A stretch of 64,000 bases of DNA from contig NZ_VIWU01000001.1 of the NCBI RefSeq assembly GCF_007994075.1, positions 7,564,001 to 7,628,000 of the forward strand. Reading direction: 5' to 3'. Made by a program: the position numbers and the translations under genes. Source of the stretch: Pseudonocardia hierapolitana. GTDB lineage: Bacteria; Actinomycetota; Actinomycetes; Mycobacteriales; Pseudonocardiaceae. The notes below the pieces were generated by a model that ran no database searches, was not told the DNA's origin, and saw nothing but the letters and a program-made list of their open reading frames with translations. Below are positions 7,866 to 16,110 of this stretch, piece after piece. The stretch's first letter is position 1. Every line of letters starts with the position of its first letter.

Positions 7866-8468
7866 ATGTCAAGGCCGAAGAGTCGGCGCGAGCTCTACTC
7901 GGAGGCCACCCGCGCGGCGTTGCTGGAGACGGCCACGGCGATGTTCGCCGACCGTGGCTTCGCGCGGACCTCCCTGGACGACATCGCGGTCGCCACCCAG
8001 GTCACCCGCGGCGCGGTGTACCACCACTTCGAGAGCAAGCAGGCGGTGTTCGAGGCGGTCTTCGACGCGCTCGAGCAGGACATGTCGGCGCGGGTCACGG
8101 CGGCCGCCGCCGGGCAGCCGGACGCGTGGCAGGCGGGGATGGCCGCGCTCGACGCGTTCCTCGACCTGTGCTGCGAGGACCGGTACGGCCGGCTGTGCTG
8201 GCTGGAGGGGCCGCTCGCGCTGGGCTGGGCCCGCTGGATGGACTACGAGAAGAAGTACGCCTACGCGATGATCGACGGGTTCCTGCAGGCCGCTCGCGAG
8301 GAGGGGTTGCTCGGGCCGGTGCCGGCGACGACGAGCAGCCAGTTGGTGTTCCACCTGCTCGGTGGGGCGGGACGCACGATCGCCGAGGCCCCGGAGGCCG
8401 AGCGCAGGGCGGTGCGCGACGGTTGTGCCGTGACGATCCGCCGGATGCTCAACGGGCTGCGCGCGTAG
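7866..8468 (+). CDS. TetR/AcrR-family transcriptional regulator
   Basis: A 200-residue regulator. Residues 8-55 form the TetR DNA-binding domain: TRAALLETATAMFADRGFARTSLDDIAVATQVTRGAVYHHFESKQAVFEAV, a textbook TetR_N helix-turn-helix. The remainder is the all-helical ligand-binding domain, with an aromatic-rich stretch (CWLEGPLALGWARWMDYEKKYAYAMIDGF) that may line a hydrophobic pocket. It is divergent from the unknown gene at 7374-7793 across a strong palindrome, so it probably represses both. The ligand is unknown. Its 3' end overlaps the convergent flippase gene by 20 bp. Confidence 0.88.
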   Translation: MSRPKSRRELYSEATRAALLETATAMFADRGFARTSLDDIAVATQVTRGAVYHHFESKQAVFEAVFDALEQDMSARVTAAAAGQPDAWQAGMAALDAFLDLCCEDRYGRLCWLEGPLALGWARWMDYEKKYAYAMIDGFLQAAREEGLLGPVPATTSSQLVFHLLGGAGRTIAEAPEAERRAVRDGCAVTIRRMLNGLRA

Positions 8469-10776
8469 CCCACTCCGGCTGGGCCTGGGCTGTCGGCCCG
8501 CGGTCGAGCAGGTCGGCGGCGCCCTGCAGCACCACCCGCACGTTGCGCCGGTTCCACACCGGGTTGGCGGCCATCCGGTCCGACCGCGACACGCACGAGT
8601 GGACGTGCTCCAGCCAGCCGAGCAGGACCAGCACCTCGGGGGCGAGGACGCTCCCGCCGAGCGCGGACTGGCACCCGACGAGCACGTCGGCCTCGGCCCG
8701 CGGCACGCCGCCGAGCCACCGCAGCACCACCGGGCCGTACTCCTCGCCGCTCGCCATGGCCTCCGCCATCGGGATGAACGTCGCGACGTCGAGCACGGAC
8801 AGGCCGTCCGGCCGTGCCGTGCACCAGTCGATGATCGCGCTCACCCGCCCGTTCGGCGCGGCCAGCAGGTTGACCGGCAGGTAGTCGCCGTGCGTCCAGC
8901 CGACGCCCACGATCTGGCCCCGCAGCCGCGTGTCCAGCAGCGCGGCCACCCGGCCCGCCTCGGCCTTGAGCCCCGCGGGCAGCGTGCGGGAGAGGGCGGT
9001 GAACGGCTGGTGCACCCAGCAGTCGAGCTCTGCATCCCCGATCCGGCGCAACGTGGCCGTCTGGCGGTGCAGCTCGCTGATCGCGGCGACCGCGCTGGAC
9101 AGGAACGGGCCGCGGCGCGCCGGGTCGGCCAGGGCATCGGGGCCGGACCCACCGGGCAGCAGCGTCTCGGTGAGGCAGTAGGTGTCGCCGACCTCGGCGG
9201 TGCCGAGCACGCGGGGGATGAGCGGCGTCCAGTGCTGGAGGCGCGGGTCGGCGTGCAGTGCCGCCAGCGCCGAGGTCTGCTGGCGGAGTTCCTGCTGCCC
9301 GTTCGCGGTGTCGGCGGCCTTGAGCATGGCCCGGCGCTCGCCGACCGGCCCGATCGCGACCACCACCGTCTCGGAGCCGCCGCCCATGGCCGAGCCGATC
9401 GCCCAATCGGCCGGGGCGCCGACCCGGCGCAGGCCGTCCTCGCCGACCCGGCGCAGCAGGGCGGAGCTGCGGATGCCGTCGATCCACGCGCCCGGCGGGC
9501 CGGGTACCCACGGGGCGTTCATGATCAGAACGACGGTCGCGACGCAGCACTGCGCGGCGAACCAGGCCAGGCCGACGGCCAGCACGCCCAGGTGAGGCAT
9601 GAGCACCCACGCCAGCCCGATCGTGAGCACCGAGATGGAGGTCGGCACGCCGAACTGGACGCCTCGCCGCTGGCGGACCCGTGCCGTGCTGGTGGCCGCC
9701 GCGGTGACCACGTTGGGGATGGCGGACAACGCGATGAGGGCGAGCGCTCCGGCGCCGGTGGCGGCGTAGTGCGGGCCGAAGAGTGCGAGCACGAGGGGCG
9801 CGGCGAGCGCCAGGACGAGCGCGACCGGGACCACGAGCATCAGCCCGCGGCGCACGGTCTCCCGGCGCGCCTTGTGGACCTGCGCCGGGTCGGCCGCGTT
9901 GTGGGCGATCATCGACTGGCCCATGCCGGACGGCACCATGTACAGCGCGAGCCCGAACTGCCAGACCATGTTGTAGGCGGCCGCCGCCTCGGCGCCGAGG
10001 CGGCCCAGCACCAGCACCGGCAGCCCCATCATGGCGGCCTGCCAGAACAGGGCGCCCACGTAGTCGGCGCCGATGAAGCGGCCGATGGCGCCGGCGGTGA
10101 TCGGCACCGCCCGTTCGGCGGTCCTCCGGCCGTGCGCGGGCAGCAGCCGGATGAGCAGCCACAGGTTGATCGGCAGCACGATCAGGGCCGTGGCGATCAC
10201 CCAGGACAGCGCGATGCCGCCGGGCACGGCCGCGAGCGTGACCGCGACGAGCAGGCCGATCTTGAGCACCGAGAAGACGAGGTTCTCGATCGGCACGGCG
10301 GTGGCCCTGCCGACGGCGGTGAGGACGTAGTCCTGGAGGCTGAACAGCGTCCAGACCGGGCAGCTCACGGCGAAGAACGCGATCAACGCGCCGTAACCGG
10401 CGATGTCGACCAGCTCGGGTGCCCACCACATCGCTCCCACCGCGAAACCGGCGCCGGCGAGGCCGGACAGGGTGATCGCCACCAGGTAGCCGAGCACCAC
10501 GAGCCGGCGGGCCGCCGTGCCCGCCACGGGGACGAAGCGCAGCAGCGCGTGCGACATGTTCAGGTGTGCGATGCCGCCGACCAGCATGAGCGACGACACC
10601 GCGACCGCGTTCACGCCGACGACGTCGGCCGGGAACATCTGCGCCGCGAGCACCCAGTACAGCAGCCCGACCGCGGACGACATCCCGGAGCTCACCACGA
10701 GGGCGAGCCCGTCGCGGTGCTGCGGCGATCGCCACCCGTTCAACAGGCTCTTCACCCGCGCGACCGCGACGACCAC
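8449..10776 (-). CDS. Polysaccharide flippase fused to an aminoglycoside-phosphotransferase-like domain
   Basis: A 775-residue two-part protein. Residues 1-450 hold about 12-14 TM segments of the MOP/Wzx flippase type (GLALVVSSGMSSAVGLLYWVLAA at TM1), expected to move lipid-linked sugars across the membrane. Residues 470-775 are soluble and resemble the APH/choline-kinase fold: a possible nucleotide Lys in RRAMLKAAD (about 483), the catalytic loop HGDYLPVN (about 627) and IIDW (about 649) supplying the metal-binding Asp. All key residues are present, so kinase activity is plausible, perhaps on a sugar or lipid carrier. GTG 10776 is used because GGGGGG precedes it at 7-8 nt; ATG 10836 in frame adds 20 unlikely residues. 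No polysaccharide genes adjoin it. Confidence 0.75.
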   Translation of the reverse strand: MVVAVARVKSLLNGWRSPQHRDGLALVVSSGMSSAVGLLYWVLAAQMFPADVVGVNAVAVSSLMLVGGIAHLNMSHALLRFVPVAGTAARRLVVLGYLVAITLSGLAGAGFAVGAMWWAPELVDIAGYGALIAFFAVSCPVWTLFSLQDYVLTAVGRATAVPIENLVFSVLKIGLLVAVTLAAVPGGIALSWVIATALIVLPINLWLLIRLLPAHGRRTAERAVPITAGAIGRFIGADYVGALFWQAAMMGLPVLVLGRLGAEAAAAYNMVWQFGLALYMVPSGMGQSMIAHNAADPAQVHKARRETVRRGLMLVVPVALVLALAAPLVLALFGPHYAATGAGALALIALSAIPNVVTAAATSTARVRQRRGVQFGVPTSISVLTIGLAWVLMPHLGVLAVGLAWFAAQCCVATVVLIMNAPWVPGPPGAWIDGIRSSALLRRVGEDGLRRVGAPADWAIGSAMGGGSETVVVAIGPVGERRAMLKAADTANGQQELRQQTSALAALHADPRLQHWTPLIPRVLGTAEVGDTYCLTETLLPGGSGPDALADPARRGPFLSSAVAAISELHRQTATLRRIGDAELDCWVHQPFTALSRTLPAGLKAEAGRVAALLDTRLRGQIVGVGWTHGDYLPVNLLAAPNGRVSAIIDWCTARPDGLSVLDVATFIPMAEAMASGEEYGPVVLRWLGGVPRAEADVLVGCQSALGGSVLAPEVLVLLGWLEHVHSCVSRSDRMAANPVWNRRNVRVVLQGAADLLDRGPTAQAQPEWATRAAR

Positions 10777-11119
10777 CTGCGCGCCCCCCAAGAAATCCGG
10801 CCTACAACACCATCGTGAACACCGCATGGACACCACTCGAACGGTGGCTGTCCGCGGGACATCCTGCCCGAGTGCCGGTTCTGTCCGCTCCTGACCCCGT
10901 GGAACGCGGCGAATCCGGCGACGATCGGCGGGCGGGCATCGGCGGGTGCGCCGGATGGAGCGGTGTGCGGCCGGCGCGCGGAACGACGATCACGGCGTCC
11001 ACGACGCCGGCCGGCACCGGCCGGATTTGTCGGTGTCGTCTGCTCGGATGACCTCGTCTTCTCGGAATTTCTTCTCCGAGTCTTCTCCGAGTCGTCTCCG
11101 ACGAGCGAAAGGTGGTCCG
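10777..11119. other. Divergent intergenic region, 11-bp tandem repeats near its right end
   Basis: No gene is supported in these 343 bp between the divergent flippase and Rid genes. Near the right end CTTCTCCGAGT occurs twice in tandem (11071-11081, 11082-11092) followed by a diverged third unit CGTCTCCGACG (11093-11103). The block is bracketed by CTCGTC (11053-11058) and GACGAG (11100-11105). It lies 15-65 bp upstream of the Rid gene start, in promoter position. Confidence 0.5.
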
Positions 11120-11527
11120 GTGCCGGTCGAGCTGATCAACCCGGAGGGTTTGCCGCAACCGCAGGGGTATGCGCAGGTGGGGGTCGCATCCGGCAGCCGC
11201 CTGGTGTACGTGTCCGGGCAGGTTGCACGCACCGCCGACGGCGGCCGGGTCGGGGCGGGCGACCTGGCGGCCCAGACCGAGCAGGCCTACCTCAACCTCG
11301 CCACCGCACTCGCCGCCGCGGGCGCCACGTTCGCCGACGTCGCCAAGCTCACGGTCTACGTCGTCGACTGGTCGGCCGATCGCATGCCCGAGCTGGTCGC
11401 GGGGGCGATGCGCGCCGCCGAGCGGCTCGGGTTCGATCCGGTCCGCCCGATCACGCTGCTCGGCGTCACGGCGCTCGGCGAGCCCGACCTGCTGGTGGAG
11501 GTCGAAGCGGTCGCGGTGCTCGACTGA
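11120..11527 (+). CDS. RidA/YjgF-family protein
   Basis: A 135-residue single-domain Rid protein, the usual family length, which forms trimers. Recognisable blocks: VGVASGSRLVYVSGQVARTADG, DLAAQTEQAYLNLATALAAAGATFADVAKLTVYVVDW and the C-terminal LLVEVEAVAVLD. RidA proper hydrolyses reactive enamine/imine intermediates using an Arg in the motif PARSxVxV. Here the region reads DPVRPITLLGV: the Arg is present but its spacing to the following Val differs, so it may belong to another Rid subgroup and its imine-deaminase activity is uncertain. GTG 11120 follows AAAGGTGG at good spacing. It is monocistronic, convergent with the L,D-transpeptidase gene 40 bp away. Confidence 0.85.
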   Translation: MPVELINPEGLPQPQGYAQVGVASGSRLVYVSGQVARTADGGRVGAGDLAAQTEQAYLNLATALAAAGATFADVAKLTVYVVDWSADRMPELVAGAMRAAERLGFDPVRPITLLGVTALGEPDLLVEVEAVAVLD

Positions 11528-11567
11528 GCGGTGCTCGACCGAGCGGTGCGGGGTCCTCGGCAGGGCG

Positions 11568-12434
11568 TCAGTAGACGTGGACCTCGGTGCCCACCGGGGC
11601 CACGTCGCTGGCCCACAGCAGATCCATGGCCGCGTTGGTCACGCGCACGCAGCCGTGCGACGCGGGGTGGGCGGGGATGCTGCCCGAGCCGTGCACCGCG
11701 ACGCCGCCGTGGAAGTACTTCGGCCGGTAGAGCACGCCCAGCTCGGCCTCACGCACGCCGTTGATCTGGCGCTCGATCTCGAAGTCTCCGCGCGGTGTGC
11801 GGGCCACGCCGGTGCCGCCGGAGGGGCGGTCGTAGGCCTCCCCGTTGCCCGTGGAGGTGTTGAACGCCCACTGCACCTCGCCGCCGCGCACCACGAGCAG
11901 CAGCTGCCGCTCCAGGTCGACCTCGATGTGGTCGCCCTCCGTGGTGCGTGGGGTCGGTCGGGACGCCGTCGGGAGCTTCCCGCGGGTGTCGGGTCCGGCC
12001 ACGCCGTCGCGGTCGAGGCCCTCGGCCTTCTGGAACGCCATCACGGCCTGGCGGGTGAGCTGGCCGTAGTGGCCGTCGATCTCGCCGAGCCAGTAGCCGA
12101 GGGTGGACAGGCGCTGCTGGAGCTCCTCCACGGCGGGGCCGGACGCCTCCAGGCGCAGCACCGCGTCGGCGGCGTCCGGGGCGGGCGGGGTGGACGAGGT
12201 GGGCGGGGTGGAGGCCGACGGTGCCGTCGTCGGAGCAGCGGAGGTGGGAGGGGCGGAGGTGAGAGGAGTGGCCGCGGGCGGAAGGGTGGTCGGGGAGGCG
12301 GCCGGGTTCGCGCAGGCGCCGGTGAGGGTGAGACCGCTCGCGATCACCAGGGTGACCGCCAGCCGGGCCGGGGTGGGGATGTCGTGCGCTCGGTCAGCGC
12401 GGGTGCGTGGGGCGGCGACTGAGCCGGCGGCCAT
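11568..12434 (-). CDS. L,D-transpeptidase (YkuD) with peptidoglycan-binding domain
   Basis: A 288-residue exported cell-wall enzyme. Order: N-terminal signal/anchor (hydrophobic to about residue 40, ending LTLTGAC, a possible lipobox), a Thr/Pro/Ser linker (45-90), a PG_binding_1 module (VEELQQRLSTLGYW... YGQLTRQAVMAFQKAEGLDRDG), then the YkuD catalytic domain with HGSGSIPAHPASHGCVRV containing the nucleophilic Cys at about 260. It forms 3-3 crosslinks or attaches proteins to peptidoglycan in the periplasm-like zone. ATG 12434 has GAGGAG about 8 nt upstream. Nothing nearby forms an obvious operon. Confidence 0.88.
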   Translation of the reverse strand: MAAGSVAAPRTRADRAHDIPTPARLAVTLVIASGLTLTGACANPAASPTTLPPAATPLTSAPPTSAAPTTAPSASTPPTSSTPPAPDAADAVLRLEASGPAVEELQQRLSTLGYWLGEIDGHYGQLTRQAVMAFQKAEGLDRDGVAGPDTRGKLPTASRPTPRTTEGDHIEVDLERQLLLVVRGGEVQWAFNTSTGNGEAYDRPSGGTGVARTPRGDFEIERQINGVREAELGVLYRPKYFHGGVAVHGSGSIPAHPASHGCVRVTNAAMDLLWASDVAPVGTEVHVY

Positions 12435-12599
12435 GTATGTGCTCCTCGGGTCCTGAAACGATCATGCCCGGAGGAGAATGCGCCCGAACGCCGAACGCCA
12501 CGGCGTTTGCGACCGCGGCCCCGACCGGTCAGCATCGTCGAGATCATCCTGCACGCACGGGTGTGTGGCGTGCATATCGGGGTCGCGGGCGCGCGGATG
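12435..12599. other. Short intergenic stretch, no gene seen
   Basis: These 165 bp between the L,D-transpeptidase gene and the upstream ABC gene on the same strand carry the L,D-transpeptidase ribosome site. The ABC gene's final codons and the spacer contain small repeats of CCTGCCAGGAGT (12640-12665). No RNA gene or clear terminator was seen. Confidence 0.3.
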
Positions 12600-14411
12600 T
12601 CACCCGGGAGCTCGACGGGCGGCGGTCCCGGGGCTCCCCTGCCAGGAGTGCCCCTGCCAGGAGTACCAGAGCGCGGCGTACGCGCCGCCGGCCGCGATGA
12701 GCTCGTCGTGGGCGCCGAGCTCGGTGACGCGCCCGTCCTGGAGCACCGCCACCCGGTCCGCGTCGTGGGCGGTGTGGAGCCGGTGGGCGATGGCGACGAC
12801 GGTACGGCCGGCGAGCGCGGCGGCGAGCGCCCGTTCGGTGCTGCGGGCGGTGGCCGGGTCGAGCAGGGCCGTCGCCTCGTCCAGCACCACCGTGTGCGGG
12901 TCGGCGAGCACGACGCGGGCGAGCGCGAGCCGCTGGGCCAGTGCGCCGCCGGGTCGGTGCCCGTCCGGTCCGAGCCGCGTGTCGAGGCCGTCGGGGAGCT
13001 CGTCGACCCGGCAGCCGACGCAGTCGAGCGCGGCCCGCAGCGCGTCGTCGTCCGCGGCGGGGGCGGCCAGCAGGAGGTTGTCCCGCACCGTGCCGAGGAA
13101 CACGTGGTGCTCCTGGGTGACGAGCACGATGTGGCGGCGCCGCTCCGCGCGGTCGAGACCCGCGACGGGCACACCGCCCACGGTGACGGTGCCGGTGCGC
13201 GGTGCGTCCAGCCCGGCCAGCAGACGCCCGAGGGTGGACTTGCCCGCACCGGACGGCCCGACGAGGGCGATCCGCTCGCCGGGGCGCAGCTCGAGGTCCA
13301 CGCCGCGCAGGGCGTCGCGGTCGTGTCCCGGGTAGCCGAAGTGCACGCCCCGCACGGCCACCCGCTCGCCGACCGGCCGAGCTCCCGGCCGCGCTGCCAG
13401 CCGTGGCGCAGGTGGCGGGGGTGCGCCGGCGAGTCCCTCGACGCGGGCGAACGCGGCGGTGCTGCTCTGCAGCTGCTCGACGCGCCACAGGATCGTGTTC
13501 AGCGGGTTGGCCAGCTGCTGCAGGTAGAGCGCCGCGGCGGCCACGGCACCGAGGGTCGTCGCGCCGTGCGCGACCAGCACGCCGCCGACCAGCAGCACCG
13601 CGGCCACCGGCAGGACGTGGCAGATGTCCACGGCCGGGAACAGCACGCTGCGCAGCGCGAGCGTCCGTTCGCGGGCGCGGCGGCCGGTCCCGATCGCCGC
13701 GTCGCACGCGTCGATCCGGCGTTCCTGCAGCCGCAACGCCTCGACCGTCCGCGCGCCGGCCGCGGTGGCGGTGAGCACCTCGGCGAGCGCGGACGCGGCG
13801 GCGCCCTCCGCGAGGTAGGCGGCGTGCGCCCGGCGCAGGTACCAGCGGACCGCGAACCACGTCCCGACGAGGCCGACCAGGCCGCACGCGCCGAGCGGGG
13901 GAGCCACGACCACGACGGCCGCCAGCAGGAAGAGCGCCTGGACGGCCGCGACGAACAGGTCCGGGCCCGCGTCGCGGAGGGTGGCGGCCACGACGGCGAC
14001 GTCCCCGGTGCCGCGGGCGCCGACACCAGCGCGTTCCACCACACCGGTGGGGAGGGCGAGCACCCGCTCGACGTACCGTTCGCGGACCCGGGACAGGGTC
14101 CGCTCGCCGAACCGGTGTGCGGCCCAGCGGGCCTGGCGGGCCAGGACGAGCTGGACCAGCGCGCACGCGACGATGCCCAGCGCGAGACGGTCCACGGTCT
14201 CCGGCCCGTTCCCCGCCCACACCTCACCGGATTGAACGGCGTCGACGGCCCGGCCCACGAGCCACGGGCCGGCGAGGCCTGCGGCCGCCGCGAGGGCGCT
14301 GAGCAGCACCATCGCGGTGGCCGTCCGGGCGTCGGCCCGCACCAGCCGAAGCGCGGCGCGGCGCGCGGCGCCCGGCGTGGCCACGGCCAGCGCCGCCCGG
14401 GGAGGTGTCAC
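12600..14411 (-). CDS. ABC exporter half-transporter with intact Walker motifs
   Basis: A 603-residue TM-NBD half-transporter. The six-TM exporter domain occupies about residues 1-320 and the nucleotide-binding domain 350-585. Walker A (VGPSGAGKSTLGRLL), Q-loop (VLVTQEHHVFLGTVRDN), Walker B with catalytic Glu (HTVVLDEATALLD) and H-loop (VVAIAHRLHTAHDAD) are all intact. The LSGGQ signature is replaced by PGGALAQR. GTG 14411 overlaps the upstream half-transporter's stop as GTGA, so the two are translationally coupled and surely form a heterodimer. It supplies the working Walker site of the pair. The substrate is unknown; export of a peptide, lipid or drug is typical of the family. Confidence 0.85.
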   Translation of the reverse strand: MTPPRAALAVATPGAARRAALRLVRADARTATAMVLLSALAAAAGLAGPWLVGRAVDAVQSGEVWAGNGPETVDRLALGIVACALVQLVLARQARWAAHRFGERTLSRVRERYVERVLALPTGVVERAGVGARGTGDVAVVAATLRDAGPDLFVAAVQALFLLAAVVVVAPPLGACGLVGLVGTWFAVRWYLRRAHAAYLAEGAAASALAEVLTATAAGARTVEALRLQERRIDACDAAIGTGRRARERTLALRSVLFPAVDICHVLPVAAVLLVGGVLVAHGATTLGAVAAAALYLQQLANPLNTILWRVEQLQSSTAAFARVEGLAGAPPPPAPRLAARPGARPVGERVAVRGVHFGYPGHDRDALRGVDLELRPGERIALVGPSGAGKSTLGRLLAGLDAPRTGTVTVGGVPVAGLDRAERRRHIVLVTQEHHVFLGTVRDNLLLAAPAADDDALRAALDCVGCRVDELPDGLDTRLGPDGHRPGGALAQRLALARVVLADPHTVVLDEATALLDPATARSTERALAAALAGRTVVAIAHRLHTAHDADRVAVLQDGRVTELGAHDELIAAGGAYAALWYSWQGHSWQGSPGTAARRAPG

Positions 14412-16072
14412 CGGGCCACCACCGCCCGGTAGCGCGGTTCGGTGGCGAGCAGCTCGTCGTGGGTCCCGGTCACGACCACCCGCCCGCCCACCAGCAGGCA
14501 CACGGTGTCGGCGTGGGCGAGGAGCAGCGGCGAGGTGGTGGTGACGAGCGTCGTGCGCCCGAGCCGGGCGGCGCGCAGCCCGGCGGCCACCACCGCTTCG
14601 GTGTGCGCGTCGAGGGCGGAGGTGGGTTCGACGGCGAGCAGTACCTCGGGTTCGGCGACGAGCGCCCTGGCCAGGCGCACGCGCTGGCGCTGGCCCCCCG
14701 ACAGGTTCTGCCCGTCGCCGTCGACGTGACCGTCGAGCCCGGCGGGCAGGCCGCGCACGACGTCCTCGGCGGCCGCCGCCTCGACCGCTCGTGCGATCGC
14801 GTCGTCGTCGGGATCGGCGCGGCCGGCGATGACCTCGCGCAGCGGGCCGGCGAACAGCGCCGCGTCCGGGTCGGCCACCAGCACGCGTTCGCGGACCTCG
14901 GCGGGCGCGACCGCGCCGAGGCGGTGCTCGCCCCAGGTCACCGACGACCCGGCGAACGCGCCGAGCCGGTCGATCACCGCTTCCGCATCGGCGGGCCGGT
15001 CGCTCACCAGCGCGGTGAACGTGCCCGGGGACACCTGCAGTCCCGACTCCGGATCGCGCAGCGCGGCCGGACCGGCGGGACCGGGACCGCCTGCGAGCGG
15101 GCGGGGCTCGAGGGCGAGGAACCGGGCGACCCGGTCGGCGGCCACCCAGCCGCGGGTGAGCTGGTGCGCTCCCTCGATGAGGGCGCCGACCGGCACCGCG
15201 AGGAGCGCGGCGTACCCGTAGACGGCGAGCAGGTCGCCGATCGTCATGCCGCCCGCCGCGGCCGTGCGGGCGGCAATCCAGGTCACACCGCCGACGAACA
15301 GCACCGGCAGCCCGGTGCCGACCGCGTCGATCCAGCTGCTGATCGCGCCGACCCGGTATCCCTCGGCACGCAGGGCCGCCGAGCCGTGCCGGTAGCGCCG
15401 CGCCACGAGGTCCTCGCCGCCGAGGCCTGCGAGCACGCGCAGCCCGCCGACGATGTCGAGCAGCCGGGCGTTGAGGCCGCTCTGCCGGATCCGGTACGTC
15501 CCCTCGAGCGCACGCAGCCGGCCGAGCAACGGGCCGACGAAGATCGCCAGCAGCGGAACCCCGAGCAACACCACCACGGCCAGCAGCGGTGAGATCGCGA
15601 GCATCAGCACGGCTACCACGATGTAGGTGACCACGGCCCCGACGCTGGGGCCTGCGACCGTCAACGCGGTGCTGACGGTGATCACGTCACCCAGGCCGAT
15701 GCTGACGACCTCGCCCTTCGTCGTGCGCCTCTCCAGCGTGGCGCCGAGGCGGGTGGCGTGCACCAGCACCGCGCGGGAGATGCGGAAGGTCGCGTCCATC
15801 CGGACCCGCGACATCGTCCGGTGGCGCAGGATGGACAGCGTGGCGGTCGCACCGCCGGCGGCGAGCAGCGCGCCCGTCCAGGCGGCGAGCGCGGGCCACC
15901 GGCCGGTCGCGAGGCCGTCGTCGACGGCGCGGCCGAGCAGGTACGGCGCCAGCGCCATGCTGGGCATCCCGAGCGAGGCGAACACGGAGCCTGCGGCCAC
16001 GCGCCCGCGCTGGCGCGCGACCAGCCACCAGAGCACGCGCCCGGGACCAGGGCGGGCCGGCACGTCGATCAC
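14408..16072 (-). CDS. ABC exporter half-transporter with degenerate NBD
   Basis: A 554-residue partner half-transporter. The TM domain (about 20-300) is normal. In the NBD, Walker A is lost (FTALVSDRPADAEAVIDRL stands where GxxGxGKST should be), the Q-loop Gln is missing (VLVADPDAALFAG), Walker B lacks its Asp (EVLLAVEPTSALD) and the H-loop His is gone (LVTTTSPLLL). The signature motif NLSGGQRQRVRLARAL is perfect. Paired with the downstream protein, this makes one fully dead and one fully competent ATP site. GTG 16072 has a strong GGGGG ribosome site 4-9 nt upstream. It is the first gene of the pair and lies 38 bp after the oxidoreductase stop, so it may share that transcript. Confidence 0.85.
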   Translation of the reverse strand: MIDVPARPGPGRVLWWLVARQRGRVAAGSVFASLGMPSMALAPYLLGRAVDDGLATGRWPALAAWTGALLAAGGATATLSILRHRTMSRVRMDATFRISRAVLVHATRLGATLERRTTKGEVVSIGLGDVITVSTALTVAGPSVGAVVTYIVVAVLMLAISPLLAVVVLLGVPLLAIFVGPLLGRLRALEGTYRIRQSGLNARLLDIVGGLRVLAGLGGEDLVARRYRHGSAALRAEGYRVGAISSWIDAVGTGLPVLFVGGVTWIAARTAAAGGMTIGDLLAVYGYAALLAVPVGALIEGAHQLTRGWVAADRVARFLALEPRPLAGGPGPAGPAALRDPESGLQVSPGTFTALVSDRPADAEAVIDRLGAFAGSSVTWGEHRLGAVAPAEVRERVLVADPDAALFAGPLREVIAGRADPDDDAIARAVEAAAAEDVVRGLPAGLDGHVDGDGQNLSGGQRQRVRLARALVAEPEVLLAVEPTSALDAHTEAVVAAGLRAARLGRTTLVTTTSPLLLAHADTVCLLVGGRVVVTGTHDELLATEPRYRAVVAR

Positions 16073-16110
16073 CGGCCCCCCTCGACTCGCCGACTGCTGG
16101 CGACGCCAGG

